A stretch of 64,000 nucleotides of DNA from Rugalucina vietnamica (GCA_964017185.1 OZ024877.1:258501-322500); one strand, 5' to 3'. Positions 12,101 through 22,287 are shown, numbered from the stretch's first letter. Notes: generated from the letters alone by a model not told the origin. Translations and numbers: made by a program.

Positions 12101-15100
12101 CCTGATCTTTGCCTACTTGTACCTTTTCATGAATATAACCACCCAACAAAGCCAATATGGCTGCATATGTATGGATGCGTTTGACTAAACCACTTTTCCT
12201 GGGCAGAACCAGACATTAGCGGTAAACCAGTAATCAGATGGTCGTTCAGGAGATTAGAAGCTTTGCCTGGAGGCACAATCAGTCCATCTATTGCTCCTAG
12301 GCCCCAGTTGGCGGGGCCCATATTCCCATCCGACCACCCAACGGAAAGCGTCACATAGAAAGATCAAACGGAGTGCATCACCATTTTTTTTGTTTATTTA
12401 CTTTCAAAAAAATTGTTTTTATTTCTTTCTTTATTTATTTATTTATTTCATTTGAAGTTTTACGTCTTTTTCAAGGTTATTTCAGCTCATATGAGACGGG
12501 TCAGTCAGTAGGTGGGACGAAAACGGGAGAACACTGGCGCATCCGCAAGCAGAACGGCTTGTCTCACATGTGGCCAGTGCGGGGCTCGAACCTACACCAG
12601 ACACAGCGGTGAGATGATCGAATGATTAAGAGACAGCGCTCTTAACCGCTCGGTCAAGGGGGCCGCCGAATTGTTTTTATTCAGTTTGATTATCCTTTTA
12701 TGTTTAATCGTATGAGATGAGGCGACTTTTATTACTGCTAAATACCGGCACACCCGTAAGTAGAGCGTTTGCTTGTTTCACGTGTCCCAACACTCACTGA
12801 GCTCGAACCCGAGATGAGATGGTCAAATGATTCAAAGCGGAAAGAAATCAAGGGCTTTTACCACTCTGATGGCAATAAGGACCGCTGTACGTGGTAAACG
12901 ACACAGGGCTACAGAACAGACTTAATTATTAGTTTGCGAAATAATTTTAATTGATTCGAGCAAGTGCGACGTAACGTCAAGCACAACGTGGGTGTTTTTT
13001 TTTTCTCCGTGACGTCATTTGTTGGAAACGCCGTGAGAGATGCTCAAATAAAAAGAACATGTAACTTGTAGCCCTTTTATAGCAAATTTAATTATTGATA
13101 TATACGTTTCCCTTCCTAAAACCGACTAAGACATTTGTGGTCAGTCAAAGACAGTCAAACGCCTGCGCCCGCTGACATTTGCACTAAGCGCATGGGTAGG
13201 CCTATAGGCTATATTACAATTAATAATAGGCATAGATTTGATCTAAATTGAAAATAGCTGAAAATTGAGGAAAATGGCGCGACCATCTTGCTATAGATAG
13301 AAAATTACTCATACACAGAAGTAACAGTACTTTACAAGCAAAATTTATCACGCTGCACAATTGTTTTCTTACGTTGCCGCAGCGTTGTCAAGGACGCTCT
13401 ACATGTATGTCTTTTTGCATGAAAGCCGATGTCTTTTTTAACTAATTTTAGATACCGCACCACCCCACGACCAAAACAAAACTTTGGTGATAAGAAGTTC
13501 AGACGTTATTCTTTTATTATGCGAAATCTCATTTTGGTCGTGGGGTGGTGCGGTACTAAATTTTCGACATGAACATTTGAAAATAGCTGAAAATTGAGGA
13601 AAATGGCGCGACCATCTTGCTTAGTGACGTCGCCATAGCGTGGTCACGTGCTTTTTCGGACGTTCTGACGTCATTTCTAGAAACGCGGTACGTTGTACTA
13701 TATGTGTGAGTATTACTCACAGAAATATGATTCAATATTTTTTTCACGAATTTTGAGGCCAAAATCCCGTCTTATAGACTCCAGCCCTTTATCCCATACT
13801 TAAGACATTGTGTACAAACAAGCAGGTGATGGATTGGAAGTCACATTGTGGACAGTACTTACAGATGAGTTCAAGGTCTCCAACTTTCTCCATCCTCAGA
13901 CCACCTTTCTCCTGTGAACAACAATAGAAAAGAGTTGAAGCGCCTGTATTGTCATTTTTAAGGTTTTAGGGAGATAGGCATTGAGACGTATGATAGATAG
14001 GTATGTCTCATAATACATACATATCCCCCTTAAAAACTTGCATCAACCATTTGCACCACCCATCACCCGGATCCACGACCAAGGCTTTGCCTGTGCTTGC
14101 AGCGCTCTCCTCCGCATTTTCGGCCCTCAAAGATGGTGAACATTAACCCCCAATCAAGGCTTCACGCAAATGATCTACAAGCTTCATTTTCTCTTGCAAT
14201 ATCAGAAATCTGGATTAGACAGTTCCATCTTCTCACCAAAAATACAAAAAGCCTTTAAAAGCGCACTTTATGCTACCAAATAGCACCAAGATTTCAAGGG
14301 GAGCACGTCCCTGGACCACCCTAGCAAGGCTTCGCAAAATGGTCGCACCGATATGAAATTTGTGGCTACGCCTCTGTTCTCATAGCTTATAAGGTGAAGC
14401 CATATTCAAGACAGCCGTGATGATAACGCAGCTTATCCGCATGACGTTGTGCTGATAAGTGGAGTTAAGACAAGTATAAGCTTTTAACAAAAAGCCCAAA
14501 GCATCTGTGCCTTGGGAAAAACTGAAAAAACAAACAATCGTCTTAGTCAACATAAACTTTTAACGTCTTTGGACGGTGCCACAAAGAGTCAACATGGGAA
14601 CGCTACTTTAAAGAAGAAGAAGTAGCTTGCGGCCCCAGTCAATAATAATATTTACAGTTGCTTCAAATCTGAATCTGAATAGTTCACTGGTGACACGCCA
14701 AATTACACTACCTCACCAGGGGGTTCGGATGGGAGAGAAATTAGTCCCTTGAACGCACGAGTGAAGCGAACTTGGACACACAGTCATCAGACATTTCAGC
14801 AGAGGAGATAAGTGAATCAGGGAGGTCATTCCAGTCCCTGATAGTCTGTGGAAAGAAACTACTTTTGTACGCTTCGTTGCTAGCTGAAGGTATCTGAAAA
14901 GCCAAAGAGTGTTGATTTCTACAATGCCTATTCTTTGGGATAAGGTCATCTGTGGGTATTCTGGCTTTACCCTTTAGACCTTTGTATAGCAATAAGTCTA
15001 CTATCCTTCCTCCTTTTCTTAAGAGATTCCCATTTCAGTTGACCTAAAATGCCAGTCATGCTCCCAGTTTCAAAAACATAATTTCAACAATCAACATAAA

Positions 15101-16826
15101 CTACAGGCAGCCCCCCTAGCAGATTCCAAGAAAAATAAAGGTTTTTCATAAAGGCTATTTTTGCCAAAATAAAGGCTCTTTAAGACAGATTTTTGAGAAA
15201 ATAAAGAGCACAGTTAGGTCTGCTAACAACACAGTGAAATAGTTTTCAGAGATCAGCAACACCTATTTACCACTTCAACTCTTTGTGAAATAACCCAGAA
15301 GAGTCCCCCCTTGTAAAAGTATGAGTGAAGCATAAAGCTTAATTAAGCCAGGGGTCTGGGGGCCGGCTAGGCCCCAAGAAGCCAAATACAAAGCCTCGAG
15401 TTCCCTTACAATTTCAGCATTTCCTGATAGCAATATGTAAAATAAAGGCTATTTAGTTAAAAAGCTTTTATTGCCACAAAAAGTCAATGTGGGAACACTA
15501 CTTTAAAGCCAGATGTACGTAATTGAAGGCGCTCAAAGGAACGTGCGTATCTAAGCGTCAAAACGTCATTTTTATGCCGCATTCGTAACGTCAGTTTTCG
15601 CCCGAAACGTCATTTCAAGCGTCAGTTTACGTTGGGAATACGAAACAATGTACATACAATTATGCAGAGGACTTCAGAAATGTAAACAGTTTAATATTAT
15701 TTATTATTTTTGATCAAACTATAGATTTTGGACATGCTATCCCGACGAAAACAGAATTTGCATGACAGTTAGAAATACTGAATACTAAATAGCGTCGGAG
15801 ATTTTGGCGCAAAATCGACGTCGCGCATAAAACGTACTAAATTTAGCAACGACTACCTCTCTTCGCACGCTTAATGCAGGAAAAAAATCCGGTAACTAAG
15901 GACTTTCTCGTTATCTACCTGTAGTTCAGGAATTTCTCTCATACATATCAGTTTTTTGAAAAATCCTACCGTGGAGTTTTTTAAATATATGAAGAAAATC
16001 AACAAAAAAGGGGTCTAAAATGGCATTTTACGTTGACGTCAATGTATTTTCGCTCTCAAATTTGACGATTTCGAAGGCCGATATCTCAGAAACAAGCTCG
16101 GAACGGTATCGATTACTTTTCATTTTCGTGTGCAGGACATCAAAATACACTCACATGCAAAAAATAAAAATTTTCTACCGTGAGGTCAATTACGTACATC
16201 TGGCTTTAAAGAAGAAGCTTTCCGCCCAGGTCAATAATCTTTATTTAAAGTCGCTTCAAATTTCAACAACCTACATAACATCTGTTAATAATTGCAACTA
16301 TTAATGTGCATATATACACTACGTACACTGAGCTGTGGAAATGCAACTTGCTCAAGGCCACAACAGACAATGCCACTGACAGACCCCTCAGCCCAGATCT
16401 ATCTATCTCTATATACTGCCATACGCCCTCGCGGACATTCTAGGCAGGTGTGCGCATAGTCTGTAAGTATCATACAGGTAAAAGGATGAAATTTAAGGAG
16501 GATGAAAGGGTGATAGTGAAGGTGGGGTGGGGGGGTCAGTGAAGGATAAAAAAGATGATAGGTTAAAATAGATAAGAATTAGAAGCGCTACCGACTGTGC
16601 CAGCCCACTCCAGATTGCTTGGCGACACCAGCAGGCCATCTTTTTCACTCACCATGCAAAATTCTGCAATATTATTAGAAAGGACCCTTTTCACTGTTTT
16701 GTCACTGCATGTCGATTTCAATTTCAGTACATCTGCATTGGTTAAAAAGGACCAACGGCTAAGCGCCTGGAAAAGTTCGTTAGCTTTAAGCTTGGTTAAG
16801 ATATTCTTGAGAAGCTGCACTTCCAT
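3182..16826 (-). CDS. CENPN: Centromere protein N (CENP-N), nine exons
   Basis: CENP-N binds the CENP-A nucleosome and, with CENP-L, forms part of the inner kinetochore (CCAN). I assembled nine coding exons on the minus strand: 16826-16653, 13911-13863, 7909-7850, 7157-7072, 6740-6558, 6018-5917, 5265-5190, 4749-4622 and 4078-3182. All introns begin GT and end AG (for example GTGAGT after exon 1), and all phases agree, giving 1755 nt or 584 residues. Similarity to vertebrate CENP-N runs along the whole conserved part. The N-terminal pyrin-like helices are residues 1-58 (ALSRWSFLTNADVL). Residues 59-123 continue with LELIYTQMYSVKRTWSAYHL. The central block (124-184) has the QSTRCVYFVYYPRTP motif. 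The C-terminal CENP-L-binding block (287-355) contains HLTCIPSRARNCF. Human CENP-N is 339 residues, so residues 356-584 are extra: a basic repetitive tail described separately. The start is the first ATG in the frame matching the family N-terminus. Introns 1 and 2 are 2.7 and 6 kb and full of repeats. Confidence 0.93.
3548..3814 (-). repeat. 39-bp tandem repeat coding the CENP-N tail array
   Basis: Within CENPN exon 9, a 39-bp unit repeats about six to seven times and codes 13-residue units of the form NRTATLQSPHRAG. It covers roughly residues 375-463. Six S-P-x-R sites fall exactly 13 residues apart (S380, S393, S406, S419, S432 and S445; five are SPHR and one SPQR), and a later SPVK lies at S509. 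Reading is in frame with no stop. The repeat also leaves three long open frames on the other strand, which are shadows. Confidence 0.9.
5310..5480 (-). mobile_element. Degenerate SINE in CENPN intron 6
   Basis: It shares 'ctggtcaacaagttttcagtc' with the tail of the SINE at 455-668, diverged. Confidence 0.45.
6385..6540 (-). mobile_element. Degenerate SINE in CENPN intron 5
   Basis: Same family, with 'gtcaacaattattcagtgag' and 'cacttcctgggtt'. Confidence 0.45.
7376..7577. mobile_element. Pogo/Tigger-like MITE in CENPN intron 3
   Basis: The right end reads, inward, CAGAACAACCTCATTATAAC next to TA. The left end has the matching CAACCTCATTATAA. This is the terminal pattern of pogo-type Tc1/mariner elements. 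There is no coding. Confidence 0.6.
8560..9300 (+). repeat. About 357-bp tandem duplication carrying X-box (RFX-like) sites
   Basis: Units starting near 8563 and 8921 share 'tggtgtttttaattcgtt' and later 'catagcaac' stretches. GTTACCATGGCAAC (8591-8604), GTTACCATAGCAAC (8947-8960) and GTTCCCATGGCAAC (9287-9300) fit the RFX X-box consensus. The block lies in CENPN intron 2. Confidence 0.7.
9477..9655. mobile_element. Composite SINE-tail/TIR element
   Basis: It shares both the SINE tail and the 'aagtctacgtcgagaga' right part with the element at 2827-3035. Confidence 0.55.
10190..10300 (-). mobile_element. SINE tail fragment
   Basis: It contains 'cttcccagtcgacaactatgg', the reverse of the common SINE 3' end. 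Confidence 0.45.
10396..10423 (+). repeat. (AAAG)n microsatellite
   Basis: Seven tandem AAAG units. Confidence 0.9.
10480..10690 (+). mobile_element. SINE, 'taagcctgcccaggaaaagtgg' family
   Basis: The body 'cctgcccaggaaaagtggttt' and the later 'cataaaatggaggcagcgtc' are shared with 41040-41345 and, inverted, with 12140-12370. Confidence 0.5.
11565..11695 (-). mobile_element. SINE tail fragment
   Basis: It reads 'gctttacgtcccagtcaaca' followed by 'gcaatggtcatgtgggg', the reverse of the common SINE 3' end. Confidence 0.5.
11697..12127 (+). mobile_element. PLE 3' region, 5'-truncated
   Basis: It matches the last roughly 430 bp of the family and ends at the common 3' end. It lies in CENPN intron 2, antisense to the gene. 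Confidence 0.85.
12140..12370 (-). mobile_element. SINE, same family as 10480 and 41040
   Basis: In sense: 'tgcctccaggcaaagcttct' and 'cctgattactggtttacc'-like parts, then 'gcccaggaaaagtggttt'. Confidence 0.55.
12430..12665 (-). mobile_element. tRNA-derived SINE with complete head
   Basis: On the minus strand, box A TGACCGAGCGGTTAAGAG and box B GGTTCGAGCCC sit at tRNA-like spacing. A body and a tail ending in a TAAA repeat follow. The head resembles tRNA-Leu/Ser. This is the best preserved SINE of the family and lies in CENPN intron 2. Confidence 0.75.
13252..13622 (+). repeat. 46-bp direct repeat flanking the 103-bp MITE
   Basis: 'gaaaatagctgaaaattgag' followed by 'gaaaatggcgcgaccatctt' occurs at about 13252-13298 and again at about 13577-13622. 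Confidence 0.8.
13453..13555. mobile_element. 103-bp foldback MITE
   Basis: Arms TACCGCACCACCCCACGACC and complement lie at 13453 and 13555, with TA at both borders. It lies in CENPN intron 2. Confidence 0.7.
14670..15005 (-). pseudogene. 3' fragment of the same jockey/CR1-like LINE
   Basis: It codes the same C-terminus (KARIPTDDLIPKNRHCRNQH and TIRDWNDLPDSLISSA) and ends in the 'ctgaatctgaat' repeat. It lies in CENPN intron 1. Confidence 0.8.
15509..16203. mobile_element. 695-bp element with 8-bp target duplication (hAT-like)
   Basis: 18-bp inverted ends CCAGATGTACGTAATTGA are flanked by CTTTAAAG at 15501-15508 and 16204-16211. A paralogous empty site at about 14575-14605 reads 'ctactttaaagaagaag', confirming the insertion and the duplication. 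It is non-coding and lies in CENPN intron 1. Confidence 0.82.
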
Positions 16827-16968
16827 AATTTAACGATATGGCGTATTCTGTTTTGTAAATTTAGTTTTCTTATTTCATTTTAACACTTCCTGTGTACTTT
16901 CAAATCAAGCGCCTGAACTTGCACAAAATTTGATGACGTCACATTACTAATCGCCGGTACTACCGGTA

Positions 16969-17307
16969 ATGGATCCGAATGATCCGCTGATCGGTCAGTC
17001 TTATTACCGCAGGAAACTGCAGGATACCGCAGGATTGTCAAGGATACCGCAGGATAGAAGAAATACATCAAAATACAGCTTCAAAGTATTATTATCCGCA
17101 GGCAGACAAGTGATGAACCAAATGAACTTCAATTTCTCGTCAACATCTGCAAAGATACCAGTAATTTGGAAGGATTCGCGCTCCACGACACCAAAAGTCA
17201 AACACTACCATGAGAACGAGTCTTGGGAACTTGGAAATAAAGAAATGCCAGTCGTTGATGCGTCCTTGAGTACTTTTCATTCGGTTTTTGAGGACATATT
17301 GGCCTAG
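16969..17307 (+). CDS. Hypothetical 112-residue ORF divergent from CENPN
   Basis: An open frame starts 142 bp from the CENPN ATG on the opposite strand. The product is hydrophilic (MDPNDPLIGQSYYRRKLQDT at the N-terminus, VFEDILA at the C-terminus). I recognise no family, signal peptide or membrane segment. Its first part overlaps a 10-bp periodic repeat, which would be unusual for conserved coding DNA. It could be a small gene sharing the CENPN promoter, or transcribed leader sequence. It is not CMC2. Confidence 0.3.
   Translation: MDPNDPLIGQSYYRRKLQDTAGLSRIPQDRRNTSKYSFKVLLSAGRQVMNQMNFNFSSTSAKIPVIWKDSRSTTPKVKHYHENESWELGNKEMPVVDASLSTFHSVFEDILA
17004..17053. promoter_or_regulatory. Decamer repeat near the CENPN start
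   Basis: Five successive 10-bp words follow the form TACCGCAGGA (one AACTGCAGGA and one TTGTCAAGGA), about 180-230 bp upstream of the CENPN ATG. The period equals one helical turn. A promoter role is inference. Confidence 0.4.
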
Positions 17308-17937
17308 AATATATAGAGACAGTGATTTGCTTGAGAATCATGTGGTTTAAGTACAGTTATATTGTGTTCCGTACGGTCGGGTAGCCTAGGTCAGGTACTC
17401 ATGTGCTTATATGAGTCCCTATCACAGTGCCAGCAAAATTTCTCATTTATACTTCTATTCACCCTGGTGTTTGCTATAGAACAACCACTAGCGATCTCTA
17501 TATATTTCAATCAAAGAAACCTCCGAACAGTGGCCCTACCCCAGACCCCACCACTGAGCTACCCTAACCACCATGGGAAGTCAACTTTGCTATACTGAGA
17601 TGAATTTTATCTTATGCAAACTATTCATATGACTACAGAAGTACATTTTATGCAGATAAAATACATTTAAAGCACACAAAGCCGTAGCACAATGTCCATT
17701 CCGGTAGTCAATTCCGGTAATTATGTCCATTCCGGTCCATTCCGGTAAAGGAACGCATCCGAATTCTACGAACCTCGTCAAACCAAGAATTGAATGTGGT
17801 AGAGCATACTATCTAGAAAGCCCGCCGCACCACATATAGCCTGATGGGTGCTGGCCTTCACGGCGAAAATGGACTTGACCCTGAAACCTCTATATCACTC
17901 CTGAATACCTACATCTTTCCGGTGCTTCTTTAAGGAC
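17308..17937. other. Spacer without recognised features
   Basis: No exon-like frame with splice signals. A short local repeat of 'ccattccggta' lies around 17695-17745. Confidence 0.45.
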
Positions 17938-18193
17938 TAGAAGTAATCATTCCTACCGGTAAAGCACTGGATATCTTAGATAAACAATATAAGAGACTGC
18001 TCAAACAAATACTATCTGTGCCAATAACTGTTGCTGATCCGGCTATATATATTCTCTCTGGAGTTCTCCCGGTTGAAGCTCTTATACATAAACGGATGTT
18101 ATCCCTATTTGGTAACATCACAGGATTGCCAAGTGAATCCATTGAAGTACGACTTGCCGAACGACAACTGGAAATTAAAACCTTCAAGAGTAA
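17938..18193 (+). mobile_element. LINE 3' coding fragment fused to a PLE tail
   Basis: In frame, the sequence reads VIIPTGKALDILDKQYKRLL, PAIYILSGVLPVEALIHKRM and EVRLAERQLEIKTFKSNSW. This resembles the C-terminal segment of invertebrate LINE polyproteins. It switches to PLE sequence at about 18194 ('cccaccggggtccaac'). The homology statement is from recall of such proteins. Confidence 0.55.
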
Positions 18194-18460
18194 TAGCTGG
18201 CCCACCGGGGTCCAACTGGTGTTTTTCTTTTGCTCCGGAGTTAGTAGGTTATTCGGCGCCCAGGGATCTCCATCGTCGGGCAGCTTACTCAATCTGTGAG
18301 TCCTGGGTTTTGATTCATCAGGATGTTTATCATGATTTATTTGTTTGTTCTTGATGATTCATTGACTAGTTAGAGATTCACCACAAGGACCAAATAACTA
18401 ACTAAATGTTATGAACCACTGCAGAAGCTGAGGGTAAGGTTAGGTACCTGTAAAACCGGT
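18194..18460 (+). mobile_element. PLE 3' region, first part
   Basis: This is the upstream half of a PLE 3' region, split from its second half (19417-19728) by a TTAA-flanked insertion. Confidence 0.85.
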
Positions 18461-18464
18461 TTAA

Positions 18465-19412
18465 TTAAGGATGTTCGCTGCCAATGAAAAAGTATTCAAA
18501 CTTTTTTTCTAACCACTCTTTTTTTATTCTAAATTACAACACAAGACATTTGAAAACAAAATAAGTATAGGGTAGTGTGCATTTTTTCGAGCTACAGGCC
18601 TGTGAATGAGTCCTCTGAACACTTTGTTTTAAATTTAGAAAAATTAATTTAATTTTCAATTCTTTGAAACATACCTGTCTTGAACAAAAATACACCTAGA
18701 CTGCTTTCAAAATTCATAATATTTACGTAATGCAGACTATTTTGGACAAAAAGCAATGAAAAATTTGCAACTTGAACTGGATGACAAAATTTTACGAGTC
18801 GTTTTCCAACCCTACCCCCATACTTGAAAAGTCGGAAAAAATCAATATTTTGAAATGTGCCAAACCCATATTTGTTGATTCAAACTTTTTCTTGTATTTT
18901 CACACAAGATAGAACTTCGTAATATTGTTCGAATAAAAGAAAGAAATATATAGGGTAGTGTGCATATAAGAGAGCACCAACAACTTGAATATCGCCATTT
19001 TAAGCCTTTTTTCGTCTGTTTTGTTTCTTAAAGCTCATTTCATAAAACCACCCAAAATTTTAAAACTAGCACACCAAAGACAGAAAGACCGACTTAGAAG
19101 ACCATATACACATATAGTGCTGCTAAAACAAACATCGAACTCGTGCAATTAATTTGAAGATGTTGAATATTCAAGTTTAATCTACCCTACCCCCTAAATT
19201 TTACTGACAACTAAAATTTTCTGAAAAGTTACAGAAAATGGGGTGAAAAAATGAAGTTCCTTAGATTGACAATTTTCATGGCTCATTCAATGCATATCAT
19301 CAATATGTATCCAAATATAAAATACTAGAAAAATATCTGCAACCGTTTTCGAGATATTCAACAAAAGAAAAACCGGAAGTTCCGAAATGTCAAATGTTAG
19401 CAGCGAACATCC
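18465..19412. mobile_element. 948-bp TTAA-flanked element inserted in a PLE
   Basis: The ends are inverted copies of GGATGTTCGCTGC, with TTAA at 18461-18464 and 19413-19416. Uninterrupted PLE copies (for example at 26350) read straight through the site (ggtttaagcccg), which proves insertion. The left end has an extra TTAA before GGATG, so the exact end is ambiguous. TTAA duplications are typical of piggyBac and Kolobok elements. There is no coding capacity. Confidence 0.7.
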
Positions 19413-19416
19413 TTAA

Positions 19417-19728
19417 GCCCGCCAGTAACTTTGTGTTACTGATCGTTCCAAGTCGATACTTCTGTAGTGGTTCTTTTTGTTTTATGTCTTGGTGTTTAAA
19501 TTTTTTTGGGCTGTTGGCGCCGTATGTATGTTTTCATATTTTTAGTTTAGTTAGGGTAACTGAGTGGCCGCCTGTTGGGAAGGTAGCTGCTCATTCGGCT
19601 TACGATATGTTTCATGGTATAACGTACCTGATTGTTGGTTTGGTTTTTTCCCGCCTCGGTTTTTGGGGTGGGAGTCTTTTTTCTGGTTGCGCCTTTTCCT
19701 GGTCTTTGCCTGCTTGTACCTTTTCATA
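19417..19728 (+). mobile_element. PLE 3' region, second part
   Basis: It continues the copy interrupted by the TTAA element and ends at 'ccttttc', the family 3' end. Confidence 0.85.
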
Positions 19729-20909
19729 GCGGTCAGGGTATAGCGGATCACTTATCTGAAAATAGAATCAGAAAAGAGTTTTTACATTCATTATTGATAG
19801 TGTCATAGAGAGGTTTTCTCAAGTGTCTGCTCTTGATAGCGAGAATGAAATTCTCGTGCTGTATTTGCCACGGAACATTCGTGATTTGTTTCGATGTTTC
19901 TGATTGGATTGACTTCCAATAGATCCCAGGTTCTGATTGGTTCGTTTATCAGCTCGTGCAGTTTGCATGAATAAAAGGTGTTGAAATCTGTCAATTATTA
20001 CGTTGGCAAAAAAATGACAGAATGACGATTTGTTGAAAGTTTGATGTTTGGTTGCGGTTTTGTGGTTTGTTTGTGAGTGGGACAATGGATGATTTAATGA
20101 AGGTATTTATTTGATATTTTCATTTGATTTTGTATGCTTTATACACTGTTTATTCTATTGCGTGTTTATGATTATTTGATTCAAATTACAATTTAAGCGA
20201 CGAAATGTGAATTTCCTCATAAACAGAAATAATTCGTAGTTTGAAACCAGCGCTTGTCATTGGGCCATTGAATGGATAAAGACGTCGTAATTACAACCGT
20301 ACAACGTTTAGGTGATAAATGCATTTGAACAGTCGAAGCTTTTCTTAACATGCCGATAAACATATAAATACCTTTAAAGCATATATATGATTAGTTATAA
20401 AGCGGCTCACTTTAAAATTACCATGTGCACATGATAACAAGATTTCACTGCATGATGCTAACATGTTTTCAGTAACAATGGTGGACGGTTGAACACAGAA
20501 GAATGTGTGCAGTTGAGTAGTCGTGTGATTGGCCAAGTCTCATAGAGTTGTAAGTGCTTTCATCATTTCATTCCCATTCTATTTTGCTTGTAAATATTAT
20601 CAGTGGATACCATTTTTTGTGCTGAGTTTCTATGTTTGCTAGAAAACTCAGTAGATCGTACAGATTTACGATGCGCAACATTTTGTTATTGATGCGTTTG
20701 TATGCATTACGATAATTACATTTTACATATTTTTATAGCAAAACGGCACCCAAAGTAATAAGTATAGTAAAGTCACAAACTAGAATTAATGGTTCATGAA
20801 TATATCTCATGCATTATCGAGTGAGCATGAGAAATGAATTTAATGCTTTGTTTGAGACATTAAAGCATTAAAGCGCAACTATAATGTGAATGTACATTTT
20901 TAACTTTAT
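19729..20909. other. Spacer between PLE copies
   Basis: AT-rich unique-looking sequence; no gene seen on either strand. Confidence 0.45.
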
Positions 20910-20955
20910 AAAAAGGTACAAGTAGGCAAAGATCAGGAAAAGGCGCAATCAGAAA
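20910..20955 (-). mobile_element. 46-bp PLE 3' tip
   Basis: Only the terminal 46 bp of the PLE 3' end are present (aaaaggtacaagtaggcaaa and onward). It is an extreme 5' truncation. Confidence 0.75.
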
Positions 20956-21266
20956 TAATGTTTCAATATTTATATACTAGAACGTTTCATGTCGAGATTG
21001 AACTATGCTTGAACGGCATTTTTTTCATACATTCAGACATTTATGTATGCGTTAATTTCGTGTAACAAAGCATTAATACATGAAACGTGAAGCATGCATC
21101 AGGTGTATTAATGAGTGAGCACTATGCGTCAACATTTTGTTTTATGCACCAATAGCATGATAAAAGTGCATACAAATGTATATAGCCTTATATGTAATAT
21201 TTTTAACCATGCGATTCAGCTCAAATATAGATTAGTTTTATTTGAATTGAAATGTTTTAAGCTGAA

Positions 21267-21770
21267 AAAGTACAAGTAGGCAAAGATCAGGAAAAGGCGC
21301 AATCAGAAAAAGGCTCCCACTCCAAAAACCGAGGTGGGAAAAAACCAAACTAACAATCAGGTACTTATACCATGAAACATATCGTAAGCCGAATGAGCAG
21401 CTATTTTCCCAATAGGTGGCCACTCAGTTACCTTAACTTAACTAAAAATATGAAAACATACATAAGGCGCCAACAGCACAAAAAATTTTAAACACCAAGA
21501 CATAAAACAAAAAGAACCACTACAGAAGTATCAACTTGGAACGATCAGTAACACAAAGTTACTGGCGGGCTTAAACCGGTTTTACAGGTACCTAACCTCA
21601 CCCTCAGCTTCTGCAGTGGTTCACAACATTTAGTTAGTTCTTCGGTCCTCGTGGTGAATCTCTAACTAGTCAATGAATCATCAAGAACAAACAAATAAAT
21701 CATGATAAACATCCTGATGAATCAAAAACCAGGACTCACAGATTGAGTAAGCTGCCCGACGATGGAGATA
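21267..21770 (-). mobile_element. PLE 3' region, reverse
   Basis: It runs from the common 3' end to the segment before 'gatggagat', where a different repeat (21775-22287) begins. Confidence 0.85.
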
Positions 21771-21774
21771 ATTC

Positions 21775-22287
21775 TGCAATGCTAAGATTTAAACAATTAT
21801 TCATGCATTGTAGATTCATGTGGTAGATTGGTAAGAGTGATTTACTAATTGTAAATCTCATTTGTTCTAATGAGTACCCAACATGGTAAATTGTGTGATT
21901 ATTAATTATACTCTACCACGTGTATTAAAACTGATAATTTCATACTGCTGATGGTAGAATGTTGGATCAGCACGCAGGAGATCCTGGTTCGATCCTCGGC
22001 CAGGGCAAAAGGTGATTAGCATTTTTTCACCTGTTACATTTGGCGCCCAACGTTAAATGACCCACCCAATGGCTCCGAGCACATCCGTCTCGAATTTAGG
22101 TTCGTGAATGTCTTATTGAGATTCGGGGACGAATCTAAAATGGAGGGGGAATATGTAGTAGTGCTAGGTATAATACACACTTGTGCTCACCCTGCTTTCC
22201 GTTATACATGTTACATGTTGGTACCTATACTATATATTTTCGTATCATGATTTACCTTATTTCTTGTTTATATCTGTGTATAAATGA
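21775..22287 (+). mobile_element. LTR-retrotransposon-like remnant with PBS and polypurine tract
   Basis: Bases about 22032-22044 read TGGCGCCCAACGT, the primer-binding-site word complementary to the 3' end of tRNA-Lys in many Ty3-type elements. It follows a stretch ending TGTTACA. About 110 bp later comes a purine tract (aaaatggagggggaa), then TGTAGTAG, a plausible LTR start. No gag or pol lies between, so the interior is almost wholly missing. The left side does not obviously match the right side, so two true LTRs are not shown. A tRNA-like stretch (21955-22010) precedes the PBS. Confidence 0.42.
21955..22030 (+). repeat. tRNA-like segment, also at 24064
   Basis: It contains GGTTCGATCC, a good pol III box B, preceded by 'gttggatcagcacgcaggag'. 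The same roughly 85-bp segment, ending 'cacctgttaca', recurs at 24070-24153. It may be a SINE head or the end of an LTR. It does not fold as a complete tRNA by eye. Confidence 0.5.

Noticed and set aside
12430-12665. tRNA-Leu/Ser gene on the minus strand
   Set aside because: It has boxes A and B but no complete cloverleaf, and it continues into a SINE body with a repeat tail.
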